Source of the DNA: Fonsecaea monophora
Lineage: Eukaryota > Ascomycota > Eurotiomycetes > Chaetothyriales > Herpotrichiellaceae
NCBI RefSeq assembly: GCF_001642475.1
Contig: NW_019173974.1
Location: 202,839 to 266,838 of the forward strand
Direction: 5' to 3'
DNA: 64,000 bases
The notes under the pieces: generated by a model
What the model saw: the letters and a program-made list of their open reading frames with translations, nothing else
Told to the model about the DNA's origin: nothing
Databases searched by the model: none
Program-made: the position numbers and the translations under genes
In this document: in pieces, positions 1 through 10,239 of the stretch
How the letters are laid out: the number at the start of each line of letters is the position of its first letter
Numbering within the stretch: the first letter of the stretch is position 1

Positions 1-241
1 GTTTCATCCCGGCCATGAGTTGGCTCGAAGTCTTGACAAGGTTGGTGTATGCTTCATTGTATTTGGGATCCGTCTGTGGAGTGGTGTTCAAGATTTCCCA
101 GAACCTCCTCACGCCTTGTTCAAACTGCTGTTTCTGGGTCGGGTTGAGCTGGGGTAGTCTCTGGACTTGCTCGGGACGGATCAAGGACGCCTGCTGTTGC
201 GGTGCAGGCTGCGTGGGCCGATTCTGAGCGGCGGGGTCCAT
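1..241 (-). CDS. N-terminus of a Q/P-rich protein, possibly Mediator subunit 15 (partial)
   Basis: An open frame starts with ATG at 241 on the minus strand and runs off the left edge, giving about 80 residues. It opens with a short Gln/Pro/Ala-rich leader and continues into a helical segment with QKQQFEQGVRRFWEIL and, later, a TSSQLMAGM-like stretch. A low-complexity leader followed by such a helix resembles the start of fungal MED15/Gal11-type Mediator subunits, which bridge activators and RNA polymerase II, but 80 residues are too few to prove it. It is transcribed in the same direction as POL2, whose 3' end lies 849 bp upstream. The identity is an inference; the frame itself looks real because of its composition and clean ATG start. 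Confidence 0.45.
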   Translation of the reverse strand, partial: MDPAAQNRPTQPAPQQQASLIRPEQVQRLPQLNPTQKQQFEQGVRRFWEILNTTPQTDPKYNEAYTNLVKTSSQLMAGMK

Positions 242-1090
242 ATTGAGGCAGATGAGATCGACAGAGATGTGAAGAAAGAGGGCGACAGATCGAGAAGAAG
301 TGTCCGCGTCAAATGATTCGTGTCCTCTCGACTGAGTCTGCACCAAGAATAATGGAAGAGGGAGAGACTCTCTGGGTAAGTAATGGTCACTTCATCTGCA
401 TTGCGAAATAGTCCATGCCGCTCAACGTTCAGCAAGGTGATAGTATGGAAGATCGGGACGTCAAAATGTCCTGACAACGAAAGAAAAAGAAAGAAGCAGC
501 ACGCGTTGAGTCGTTGAGTCGACTATCTAGCACATCGGTGAGGGAAGTTATACCGAACAGTTGGAAAGGCCCCTCCTGCTCCGAAAGCATTCAAACTTGG
601 CGGTCGAGCCTCGTGCTCTCAGCCTCGCAATCGGCCTCGGCAAAGTTGTCATTCCTGGATGCAGCCACGTGAGGACAGCCTTGTCAGTCTCCGTGAGAAT
701 ATGGATTGGGGCGTGCACATATACCTACGAGCTAGGTATATGTGTGGGACGGACAATGTCTTGCTGTGGAGCAATTGCAAGAGACCAAGTGAAACTAATT
801 GCTTGCAGTTCTGTGCACAATGCAAGCATTCTGTATATCTATGGACTTACACTGAAAGTTTTCCGCCATGACACCACATTGAATGAGTGGTTGTTGACGT
901 GCATGGCATGCTGGGGTATTGCCCAAACACCCCCAGGTTTGTTCACGACAAGCCTGTACTGCATCTTCGGCTACTGTGTTCGCAACGTCCCAGTGAGTAA
1001 CCAGAGACCTCTTTCAACGCCATGCTAGCAAAGGTTTCTCCCAACCAGCAAACAATGCACGTAATTTGTCCTTCATATCCCATGTACTCA
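242..1090. other. intergenic, no gene seen
   Basis: Spacer between the POL2 3' end and the start of the left-edge gene. It should hold the POL2 3' UTR and the promoter of the left gene. Several short open frames occur on both strands, but none shows a recognisable domain. Confidence 0.6.
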
Positions 1091-4000
1091 TCAAATCGTA
1101 CACATAGTCTTGACCTCTTCAACAACGGCCGTTAGCATCCTCAACCCATACATGCCCGCTACCCGTTCCATGACCTTCAGCCTCCCCTTCATGTCTCTCA
1201 GATCTGCTGTTGCAATCCATTCTCCGCCACATGAACAATGATCTGCAAATACACCGTCGTCGCCCTGCAAACCACTGCATTTCTTGCATTTGATATCTTG
1301 TGCCTGCCAAGTCAACACCATTGACTGAACTCTCGCGATGAGTTTCTCCTCCAGCATGATTTTGTTGTACTCTGTCCCACAGCTGTTGCAAATCCAAGGT
1401 TTACTATTTGCCAGCACTCCATCTTCGTTCACATCTGGTAGAATATCCTCGTCACGGCACAAATCCAAATCCCTAGTCATGGTACATGTGTCGCAGACGA
1501 GATTCTCGAAGCGTAAACTCGCACTGGGGTTTTCGAATCGGGCCTCCTTCCCAAACTCCCGGACATCGAACAGGGCCAGGAGCTCTTTGCGGAGAAGTCG
1601 TGCTTCAAGTTGAAGGGGCTTCGACAACGAGATTATTTGCATGAGCGATTTCACTAATTCAAGGACTGGATCATGTGGATTGCGCACATCACTGGATTCT
1701 AGAGTCCCTCCTGGCAAAGATGGGAATGTCCAGTCGCTGGCCAGTTCGGGGTGTAACAACTCCTCCCGTTGACGTCGAATTAAGCCTGTGATTTGCTTCT
1801 TCAAGGGCTTGGAGAACGGATCTTGCAGGACAGATGTAATCTCGGTGCTGGTCGGGTCCTCTGTCAAACTGATAAACTGAGAAGGTAGTTGAGTGGATCG
1901 AACAGTGGATGGTGTGCTCTCAGATGATATCTGTGGTCTTTTCAAATTCTGCATCAATTCGATAAAGATGATCACCCAGTCGTCAAAAATGGGCTGCAAT
2001 GGAAGTGGTAAGAACTGTGAAAGTTGCCAGTGCACGACAGTCTCGAGACTGGAGTGATTGGTATTCTCTGTGACCGTGGAAGTGCCTTTACCGCCATAGT
2101 TGTACGCGTCATACCAAAGCAGGATGTCCCAGTAGTCTTTGACCTCAAGTCCGAGGAAATGGAAGAGAGGCTTCTGTTGAATCGATTTGAGAATATACTG
2201 AGAATACGCATAGGCATTTTCAACGTCTTGCTTCGACGTTTGCAGAAGTAGTCGTGTTGGGCTCGCAAAAACAACCTGTGAGCCTACTCGGCGGAAATCA
2301 GTGATGAGTTGTTGCAGCGCTTTCTTCGACATCATTTGCACATAGTAATGGAGGTGTCGATCGTAAAGGCACGAAGCCGGAGCCTCAACCCATCGGACTA
2401 AATGCTGAACCATTACGTCTGCGAGTCGATGACCACGACAAGCTTCCGCCCACCATGACTTGACCATCTCGCGGAGGACTTCCAGCGCTGCCTGCGCAAA
2501 CCCTCCGTTCGACCTCGCCATGTTGGAGTTGAGGGAATTTTCTTCGTCGCCGGTCGGGTTAAAGGCGACTGCTTCTGTAGAGCCCTCATGGTCGTTGATT
2601 ATAGACGAGGTCAATATGGTGTTGATCGCCAGATTCTGCACCGTTACGTCCACGCAGACAGAAGTGTAGGCACCTGCGTTGTTGATCGAGGGCATCTCAA
2701 CGATTTCGTTGAGTGGGCCCAGAATGTCATCACGTTCGTGTCCACCATGGTCCGGGCGAGCTTGGTCAGACCACCATAGAACGACGTTGCTCCGCTTTAA
2801 CCTTCGTGCATACGCCAGATCAATGAGGAATCGAGGGTCGTCCTTTTCAAGATTGCAGAGAGGTACATCTCCGTATCGAGCAAGCTCAATCAGATGTACC
2901 AACCAGCCGGAAACATTGAAATAGTGGGAGACGACCTGCTTGATCGCATGACCCTGCCAAGCTAAGGAAGGGAGATCCATGTCAGATTGATCTGCTGGCA
3001 GGAAAATAACAGGATATTCCCTGAGGAATCGGACGTCATGGATCAAGGACTTATGCGTGGTTGTCTGAAGGAGGAGTACCGCCGGTTTCACCTCGTCTGC
3101 GCGCCACTTCTTCAGAATATCCGCAAGCTCAAGATGTGCTTTCCTCTTTGTCGTCACTTGTGACACCTTAAAACTTATGCTGGGTTGATATTCGAAGAGA
3201 GCCTGCACATTAGCCTCGTCCTGAACTTTCTGACGATATTGTTCAGTGTATATCTTGTCAGCATTTGGTATTTGGGTGTCCCGCGTTCGACTCATGAGGA
3301 TGATATGTGCTTCTGATTTGGTGGTCGAGAACAGAGCAAAGACATTCCTATCGCCAGCAGAGACATGATACAAGTAGATATACCCTAAGGAGTTGGGTTC
3401 TTCTAGGTACGTCGACTGGCCATCACTCCTGAGAAGTGATGCTAAATCAAACCCTTGTTCAAGGCCCTTTCCGAGAACACCTTTCTGAGTTTCATCGAAG
3501 GAGCACATATTCCCTAGTTTCAGTAGGGCGCGCATAAATAGCGGAAACTGACGTTCATAGACACCTTCAACACTGGGATGGTTGCACAATAACGATACTG
3601 ACTCCGCTTCTCGCAGGTAGGTCTCCTCGGGCATGGTTAACTGAAACAAATGAACCGATGGATGGCCGTTCGGCAACACATGGCTGACCTTTTCAACATC
3701 GCAGCCGGGTATGTCCACGTTTGGAAGCTCTTCTCCCTTGAGATTCAGATACAGGGTGCGGGGGACTTTGATATTCAGTGTGTGGATCTTCTTGCCAATG
3801 ACAACAAACGCTGTCACTTCTCCAGGCAAATCTCCTTGACGTAACTGTAGAACGTGCCAGGTATTGGTATACATCATTTCGGCCTGGTTGCGGAAGAAGC
3901 TACTGATTGAATCTGTAGCAACATTGGGTCTTTCCCCGAACAATTGACGCCGACGCGCCTTGGCTTGCTTTTGCGACCTCCACTTGTTCTTCTGATACTG

Positions 4001-7000
4001 GAGCCAGCCTCGATAGTCTTCGTCAATCAAAGGAGCTTCAGAAGGGAGAGCTGGAAGGGAATCAACAAGACCACGACTTGTTGATTCCGGGGCTTTTCGT
4101 TTTGTGGATTTGGTAACTTCCTCAGAGGGTTTGAATTGATTGCTGAGGACGTCTTCGATGTCTCCACCGGCAGGAAGTCGATGATCCAAAAGATTCACAG
4201 AGCGCTCGGTAAGGGGTCTTTTCTCGAGGAGATCGGTCATCTTTTTCTGTTTAAACCTGTCGTCCTTTGCAGTAATGCGCTTTTGTAACCAGTCGGGATG
4301 CACCACACGTGGCACAGGGTTCCTGATCTTCTGCAAAGCAGCAGGTATTGTGATGAGCTTCTGTATGACAGAGCCGAGGCGCTCCAGGTAGTAGTCCCAG
4401 TCTATTACAGCTCTGGGATCCATTTCCGCTGGATCCTCCTTCAGCCACTTTCGCAAGAAGAAGCGTTTAACGCTATCGTCCGCCGAAAAGATCGCGACAG
4501 GAATGGCGCGTTCTGTAACGGGTGTGTTCCTGGGTTTGGCCGAGATGATATACTTGCAGTTCAGACCTTTGTCCTTGATCATCTGGTCTCCCAGAAATTC
4601 CGCCAATCGTTTTGCTGTTGTGATTGAAGTTGATTTCTGACTTCCATACTCTTCGAGAGTCTTGGTCATGCTTTTGTTTTCGCAAATCAGATCAATGAGC
4701 TCTTCATCAGCAAGCGTGGACCCGTGTGAATGTAGGACGTCAAGCCAGCGGTTGGCCACACGAGCCACTGCTCCGTATGTTTCCGCCAACGTGCTGCCTT
4801 CCAGGAAAAACTTGAAAATTTGAGTCTGGAAAATTTTGATGAGCTTCAGCTCGCCTCTTCGCTTAACCTCAAACCCTTTCAACTCGGCAAGACTCCCGTC
4901 ATGATTGAACACCGCGTAGCGTTTCTTCAGGTTCTTGTCTTCCTCCTTTGAGGTTGGGAGGATCATGGCCTTGTAAGGACCATCAACCTCAAAGAAGATT
5001 GAATTATCGCTGTGTGTCTCATACTTGAATGTAGCCGGGTCCACCAGACTCTGGTACTGGTGATTTGTAAACCGTGCGTGAACCAGATGGTTGAGCATCA
5101 CGCAAGGATAAGAAATTGCCATCTTCTTGCCATTTTTCAACGTGAACACGACATTCTCCGGGAACGTCGCTGGAAGCATACACCAAATCCCATCGGTGTC
5201 TAATTCCAACGGCCGACCGATTCGTTCCACAAGTTCTCGCGCCATCTGGATAATATGCGCCCCAGTGAGACAAGTGACGCCCGCCATTTCCATAGAGTAC
5301 CATCTGGATCCTTTGCGCATGACGTATCCGTAAAAAGAGTTGAGAATGACCTTGTGAGCAAGTTGCAAAGAGTCGTAGAGGACAATCATCTTTTTGGCCT
5401 CTTCGATCTCCTGAGCAGATGCTGCGGAAGACTTGAGTGCTTCTATCTTACCCTTCCAAACCTTCTGTTTTCCCTTGAAGTCGTACCGCCGGTCTCGAAA
5501 GTCACGGACGGTGTCGACGTAGAAAGGATTCTCTCTTTGGCAGATGATGGCCTCTCGTTCGATGGTTTTCGAATCGTGGATCTTGTGGTAGATCTTTTTG
5601 GAATATTCTTGAAGTCTTTTCCGCACCATTGCAGCTTGCTCGTCCAAGCTCAATTCTTGGAATGTTCGTCTCGGTGCTTTGGGCCCTCTCCCAGGAAATG
5701 TCTCATTTGCCACTGCTCGGCGTATCATGTTGTATTCGTCTCTCTTGGTAGGCAGGAACTCGCCTCTCCATGCCCAAGGCAATCGGCGATCACATGTCTT
5801 CCCAGGTCGATTGAAGTCGCAGGCGGCACAATCTGATTCGGCAATCATGGAATCAGGTTGAAGACGATTAGTAGTCATAATGTTGGGATACATGGACGCA
5901 ACATCCAGATGGTATATCAGAGGCCGTTCATTCCTGTTGGGTATATTCTTCAGATCTTCCAATTTTTCAACAATCTGTGCTCGGATTTCTTCATAATTCG
6001 TAACATCGTCCAATGATTTCTTCTCTTCGACCGTAATGCAGAATTTCAAAGCTGCATCAAGATCGTTTAAGAGTTCATCAATCGCTGTCGTGTCGATGGC
6101 AAAGTTGACAGGGATGTCCGCACGGAAGACGCCGGCCTCAATGCTCTCAACATGCCCGCCAACGTACGTCTCAGACTCGAGTAGATGCCCCTCCCAGAAA
6201 GCTTCCCTCGGTTCTTTGTGCTTGTTGGGCAGGACAATGTTTTTCTGATAGGCCTGGACCATCAATAACATCTCGCATAAAGTGCCTGTTCCTTTCCGTA
6301 GTGTATCGTCGGGATTGAGCGGAAGAATTGTGCAGAGTGAAAAGATAAAAGGGTGGATGTACTTCATGTAAAGATAATATGTTGCAACAGCGTCAGAAAC
6401 GGAATATTCTGCAAGAATTTGAGGATGGTCGTTGGCGTAGGGGGTCATAAGTTCAGGATCGAGCTCATCAGGATCGTAGCCTAGCTTTGCTACCGTGACA
6501 GCTTTCAGACCACGGCTGCCTTGAGGCAGGTAACTATCTCTGTTGACCCAAGCAAAGCAGTCCATGTGGACGCAGTAGTTGCTCTGGTAGATATCTTCAC
6601 TGTTCCTGCGAAATCCGATTTCAGCATACATGTCGATGCCGTTCACCCCAGCCCTAGCTTCGACAAAGGGCCAGTCGAAGAAGTCTCCGTTGTATGTCGC
6701 AATAACAGTAGGTCGAGCTGCCTTGATATGAGAGAAGAACCGTTCAATGCACGCGCGTTCATTTGGCTCGTTAAATATCAGAAACGGCCCTTCGTATTCC
6801 ACCTTTGGGGTGTAGTCAAAATCGGCAATATCTTCCGACACGATTTCTCTGTTGGTGATGAGAAAGCCTTGCCCATCGATCATGTATGAAATCATCATAA
6901 TTTGATCGATGACTTGATCAGGAAACTTTAAAGGTAGTTTTGTCGTTTCGATATCGAATGCGAGGACAACGGGATCAGCTCGCTGCAAACGCTCTTCCAA

Positions 7001-7810
7001 GCACGTCAGGGAGATTGAGCCGTGGGTGGACTCAACGATGTACCATTTGCCAATTCTGATATCCTTGTCGATGGTAACGCGAACGTGGTATGGAACGTCA
7101 TATTCCCGAATGTCCACAATGTAGTCACTAGCATCGGCGATTCCATTGGGGCGAGCGTCGGTTACTTGGTCGTCGTCGTACACATCGAAGCCCGCTGCCG
7201 CACTGGCGACCTCCGCGTACGTATCCATCGCATTCACTTTCTCTTTATTCCTTTCCGCAATGGGCAAGAGTGTCTTGCGAACAGCGAGCAGGTCCGAGAC
7301 GTTCGCGAATGTCAGCTGGAGAAATGTTCGCTTGTATCCAAGTAGGTGGTTGGGCATTTGGAGATCTTCCTTGGTAACGCGATTGACCGATTTAACAAGA
7401 CCTTCAAACATTCTCTTGCACCACTCCTCGACGTCGGCTTCTCGGCCGCGTTTCACAGCCAGCAAGAAGTACGGGTCATAATCAACCGTCGCCTTGAAGT
7501 TGTCACCGTCTTCTCCAATGAAATAGAAGTCAACTCCAGCGCGGCCACCCGGTACTCTCGGGTCTTCAATCGAGGTACTGTGCATGTTGTAGAGCCATCC
7601 TACTTTTCTCTTTCCCGAGTCATACCTCGGGAAGCCCATGGCTTCGTCGATGCTGTTTGCCAGCCGCGTGGCTTGAAGTTTCTCATCCTGGGAGGTTCCC
7701 TCGGTGGTGCGCAGGGTGGAGGCATCGATCGTCTTCGTTCGCCGCCCGCGAAGAGAGTCCTTCCCGAGTCTCACGTTCGAGCCATATCGAGACGGTTTTC
7801 GGACGGGCAT
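1091..7810 (-). CDS. POL2: DNA polymerase epsilon catalytic subunit A
   Basis: Uninterrupted 2,239-residue frame, the usual length for Pol epsilon catalytic subunits, which carry out leading-strand synthesis in the nucleus. Proofreading exonuclease motifs are visible: FDIETTKLP near residue 285, YNGDFFDWPF and YSVSDAVATYY. The B-family polymerase motifs follow: LDVASMYPNIM (motif A), KVILNSFYGYV (motif B) and ELDTDGIWC (motif C, catalytic Asp-Thr-Asp). A cysteine-rich SDCAACDFNRPGKTCDRRL stretch fits the Pol epsilon iron-sulfur site. The C-terminal half has the inactive second polymerase module and ends with two zinc-binding Cys clusters (CDTC...CNSC and CKKC...CSCG) that contact the B subunit. 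The first ATG is used; residues after it match the family N-terminus. COX20 is divergent, with starts 309 bp apart. There are no introns and no damage. Confidence 0.98.
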   Translation of the reverse strand: MPVRKPSRYGSNVRLGKDSLRGRRTKTIDASTLRTTEGTSQDEKLQATRLANSIDEAMGFPRYDSGKRKVGWLYNMHSTSIEDPRVPGGRAGVDFYFIGEDGDNFKATVDYDPYFLLAVKRGREADVEEWCKRMFEGLVKSVNRVTKEDLQMPNHLLGYKRTFLQLTFANVSDLLAVRKTLLPIAERNKEKVNAMDTYAEVASAAAGFDVYDDDQVTDARPNGIADASDYIVDIREYDVPYHVRVTIDKDIRIGKWYIVESTHGSISLTCLEERLQRADPVVLAFDIETTKLPLKFPDQVIDQIMMISYMIDGQGFLITNREIVSEDIADFDYTPKVEYEGPFLIFNEPNERACIERFFSHIKAARPTVIATYNGDFFDWPFVEARAGVNGIDMYAEIGFRRNSEDIYQSNYCVHMDCFAWVNRDSYLPQGSRGLKAVTVAKLGYDPDELDPELMTPYANDHPQILAEYSVSDAVATYYLYMKYIHPFIFSLCTILPLNPDDTLRKGTGTLCEMLLMVQAYQKNIVLPNKHKEPREAFWEGHLLESETYVGGHVESIEAGVFRADIPVNFAIDTTAIDELLNDLDAALKFCITVEEKKSLDDVTNYEEIRAQIVEKLEDLKNIPNRNERPLIYHLDVASMYPNIMTTNRLQPDSMIAESDCAACDFNRPGKTCDRRLPWAWRGEFLPTKRDEYNMIRRAVANETFPGRGPKAPRRTFQELSLDEQAAMVRKRLQEYSKKIYHKIHDSKTIEREAIICQRENPFYVDTVRDFRDRRYDFKGKQKVWKGKIEALKSSAASAQEIEEAKKMIVLYDSLQLAHKVILNSFYGYVMRKGSRWYSMEMAGVTCLTGAHIIQMARELVERIGRPLELDTDGIWCMLPATFPENVVFTLKNGKKMAISYPCVMLNHLVHARFTNHQYQSLVDPATFKYETHSDNSIFFEVDGPYKAMILPTSKEEDKNLKKRYAVFNHDGSLAELKGFEVKRRGELKLIKIFQTQIFKFFLEGSTLAETYGAVARVANRWLDVLHSHGSTLADEELIDLICENKSMTKTLEEYGSQKSTSITTAKRLAEFLGDQMIKDKGLNCKYIISAKPRNTPVTERAIPVAIFSADDSVKRFFLRKWLKEDPAEMDPRAVIDWDYYLERLGSVIQKLITIPAALQKIRNPVPRVVHPDWLQKRITAKDDRFKQKKMTDLLEKRPLTERSVNLLDHRLPAGGDIEDVLSNQFKPSEEVTKSTKRKAPESTSRGLVDSLPALPSEAPLIDEDYRGWLQYQKNKWRSQKQAKARRRQLFGERPNVATDSISSFFRNQAEMMYTNTWHVLQLRQGDLPGEVTAFVVIGKKIHTLNIKVPRTLYLNLKGEELPNVDIPGCDVEKVSHVLPNGHPSVHLFQLTMPEETYLREAESVSLLCNHPSVEGVYERQFPLFMRALLKLGNMCSFDETQKGVLGKGLEQGFDLASLLRSDGQSTYLEEPNSLGYIYLYHVSAGDRNVFALFSTTKSEAHIILMSRTRDTQIPNADKIYTEQYRQKVQDEANVQALFEYQPSISFKVSQVTTKRKAHLELADILKKWRADEVKPAVLLLQTTTHKSLIHDVRFLREYPVIFLPADQSDMDLPSLAWQGHAIKQVVSHYFNVSGWLVHLIELARYGDVPLCNLEKDDPRFLIDLAYARRLKRSNVVLWWSDQARPDHGGHERDDILGPLNEIVEMPSINNAGAYTSVCVDVTVQNLAINTILTSSIINDHEGSTEAVAFNPTGDEENSLNSNMARSNGGFAQAALEVLREMVKSWWAEACRGHRLADVMVQHLVRWVEAPASCLYDRHLHYYVQMMSKKALQQLITDFRRVGSQVVFASPTRLLLQTSKQDVENAYAYSQYILKSIQQKPLFHFLGLEVKDYWDILLWYDAYNYGGKGTSTVTENTNHSSLETVVHWQLSQFLPLPLQPIFDDWVIIFIELMQNLKRPQISSESTPSTVRSTQLPSQFISLTEDPTSTEITSVLQDPFSKPLKKQITGLIRRQREELLHPELASDWTFPSLPGGTLESSDVRNPHDPVLELVKSLMQIISLSKPLQLEARLLRKELLALFDVREFGKEARFENPSASLRFENLVCDTCTMTRDLDLCRDEDILPDVNEDGVLANSKPWICNSCGTEYNKIMLEEKLIARVQSMVLTWQAQDIKCKKCSGLQGDDGVFADHCSCGGEWIATADLRDMKGRLKVMERVAGMYGLRMLTAVVEEVKTMCTI

Positions 7811-8119
7811 TGTCGACGGAGGTTCGAGAAGAAAGACCGACTTATCCTCGTGAACTGTGTCACATAAGATACAAAGTCATGTTAGATACCCTTCGGTATG
7901 GTTCGCAGCACGCAGAACACAGGTGATCTATCTGTAGTCGTATGCTAAGATGTGTCCCGAGGAAACTTGATTGCTGGACGCGTCTCAATTAAAGCGCGTG
8001 GCGCGGTCGCGTAGGGCGGATCGTTGGTTCGCGAAACGACAGTTCATTTTCTCCACATGGATCGTCTTTCTCCGCAGCTTTTCTCGATCATCGTTCAGTC
8101 ACTACATCGATCTTTCCCA
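7811..8119. promoter_or_regulatory. shared divergent promoter region of POL2 and COX20
   Basis: These 309 bp separate the two divergent start codons and so must carry both 5' UTRs and core promoters. I see no clear TATA box or factor site that I would defend. Confidence 0.5.
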
Positions 8120-8783
8120 ATGGCGGATGATACGCGGCAGCCTGACACTTCACCTGCTGATGAAAAGCCTCAGTCAGATGCCCGTCCTTTCACACGACCG
8201 AAGCCCAAGCATGACTTCCCAAAAACCCAAGCTGGGAAGATGTGGGAAATGCTTGGGAATCCTGCGGAGCCCGCAAATGCCTTGCCTGGAGGAACGTACA
8301 ACTCAGCAGGCGGTAAACCTCCCGAGGTGACTTGGAGGGATGCCTTCAACTTCTCGTACGAAGGAAAAGGCCCTTCATGGTACCAAGTACCTTGCGCAAG
8401 AGATGCACTGCTTGTCGGAATAGCTTCTGGGGGGGCAGTCGGAGGTGTTAGATTTATATTGAGAGGTCCTCGAGTCACCCTTCCTTGAATCTTGAGCCTT
8501 TGAGTCTGACTTGTTTCTAGGGCTCTCTTCTATGTTGATTACCACCAACCTGGCAGTCACTGGATTTGCACTCTCGGCCTCCGGAATGTACTACTGGTGC
8601 GACCAAAGACGACGCGAGGAAGCTAGAGGCATGGCAATGGCTGTTCAGGGCATGAAGATGCTTCATGAGAAAAAAGCCCGGGAGAAGGCGGCTGAGGAAG
8701 CTGCGCGGGTAGCCACAGCCGCAGCCGCAGACATTGAGGAGCAGGAACGGAAACGGAGAGCTCACTGGTACAAATTCTGGTAA
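8120..8783 (+). CDS. COX20: cytochrome c oxidase assembly protein COX20
   Basis: Two exons, 8120-8465 and 8521-8783, joined across a 55-nt intron (GTCCTC...TTCTAG), give 202 residues, close to the usual fungal length. COX20 is an inner mitochondrial membrane chaperone that binds newly made Cox2. The family core is clear: a WRDAFNFSYEGKGPSW segment, a first hydrophobic segment (ALLVGIASGGAVGGVRFIL), a second one (TNLAVTGFALSASGMYYW) and a charged, Ala/Glu-rich C-terminal helix. The start chosen is ATG 8120 (MADDTRQ); upstream in-frame codons belong to the leader. The splice restores a Gly codon split 1+2. It is divergent from POL2. Confidence 0.9.
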
Positions 8784-8955
8784 AGGTATTGCTGTCTTAA
8801 GGATGAACAGTTCGTGGCGCGCGGCGTTCACTGCCTGACGGTGGAAAGGAGTCCTTGCCAGGCTCCATGCGTGTACGATATGGTACTTCAATGATGGTTG
8901 TCTTAGGTCCGAGGGTGTGGAGGAAAAATTGGCCCTCTCTCAGGTTTGGCTGATC

Positions 8956-9636
8956 TCAGCCGTCGTGGAAATGAACACGGGCGGTCTTACGAGGCGAGGA
9001 CTCGATGGTTAATGAGTTTTCGTCTTCGTCGAGACCACGTTTTCTCCTCTCACTTCTCTGTTGTCTCGCTTCTCGCGCTTCGCGATTCTTGTAGTCGGAC
9101 AGTTGCTGTTTCCGCCGCTGCGATCTTGACCATGCCACTGCTGCTGTTGGTTTGAAACCAATGCCGTTTATCCCATATCCGTCGTCACTCGGGTCGTCGG
9201 GATCATGACCAGTGATCTCAGAATCTTGCCAAAATCCATGAGACAAGCCAGTTGCCATGGGCGGAGACTTGGAGCGGGATAGATTTCCTGGTCTCTTTGT
9301 TGGGTCGGTAGTAGGTGTGGGATCAGCTTCTGTCAGATTTTTTGATATTTGCTTGTTCTCTGGCGTCGCAATGTCCCCATCGTGGTCAGGTGCTCCAGTC
9401 GATGATATTACAGGAATCGTGAGGAGTCTGTGCTGCCTCTCGCTGGTGTCGTGATTTTCCTGATTCTGACGACTGTGGATTTCGAGGTCATCCAACTTCC
9501 GCGCGACTTTGCTTCGTGGACTACCTTCGTCATAGTCTTCCAAGTCGCTTTCACTCAAAAGCCGAGGTCCAGGCGCCTCCGTATCCAGAGGGTGGAGGTA
9601 GTCTCGCTTCCTCTTGGGGGAAGTTGAGGTCATCAT
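8956..9636 (-). CDS. disordered hypothetical protein with basic coiled segment
   Basis: Single frame of 226 residues from ATG 9636 (a second in-frame ATG follows at once). It starts with SPKRKRDYL, a basic nuclear-localisation-like patch. The middle is rich in Ser, Asp, Pro and Thr and is probably disordered. A conserved-looking block (GYGINGIGFKPTAAVAWSR) leads into a highly charged helix with repeated RE/RR pairs near the C-terminus, then KTARVHF. I do not recognise the family; a small nuclear protein is a reasonable guess from composition only. It converges on COX20, with 172 bp between the stops. Confidence 0.65.
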   Translation of the reverse strand: MMTSTSPKRKRDYLHPLDTEAPGPRLLSESDLEDYDEGSPRSKVARKLDDLEIHSRQNQENHDTSERQHRLLTIPVISSTGAPDHDGDIATPENKQISKNLTEADPTPTTDPTKRPGNLSRSKSPPMATGLSHGFWQDSEITGHDPDDPSDDGYGINGIGFKPTAAVAWSRSQRRKQQLSDYKNREAREARQQRSERRKRGLDEDENSLTIESSPRKTARVHFHDG

Positions 9637-10239
9637 GCACGGACTTCGGGGGACAGTGCAAATAAGACGATCATGCGCACTAAAAGCAACTCCCGCCGAT
9701 CTATCCAGCAGTCCACCATGGGTAATGTGTAAGTTTCAGCGACTCATTCACCTGCGCTTTATAGAACGTCATGGATCTAATGACACATGTGAAGCGTAAG
9801 TACTGGAGTGAGAGGTTGACAGTGACACAACGTCCTCGGCCAATAGATGTTGCGGCGAAGTTAAACTCTCCTCAAAGTCTCAATAGACTCCTTTCTATTG
9901 GGTCAAAGAAACTGATCCAAAGTACAAATGGGTCAAAATTGCTGCCAGCGATTAGGGAGAGGGGCTGTGCCACGCAACAGGGCTTCAAAAGTGACTTGTC
10001 CCAGCCAGGAAGCCAACAATGAACTCAGGTACAGTCATGATATTGGTGTAGAGCTTGAAGCGCCCCCCGCATTGTCAACTTATTTGTATCTCATACATGC
10101 CAAGGCACTCGTCACTGTAGAGTGATCAATACCGAGTAACCAGGGACTGCACTGGCTAAAGCTCAATGCCTCATAGCAAGCATAATAATAAAAGGACCAC
10201 CAACACCTTGCCAAAAAGAAACCATTCCTGGACTCCCTC
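9637..10239. other. intergenic, no gene seen
   Basis: Lies between the start of the disordered protein gene and the NOP56 stop, both on the minus strand. Short open frames on the plus strand have no recognisable content. Confidence 0.5.
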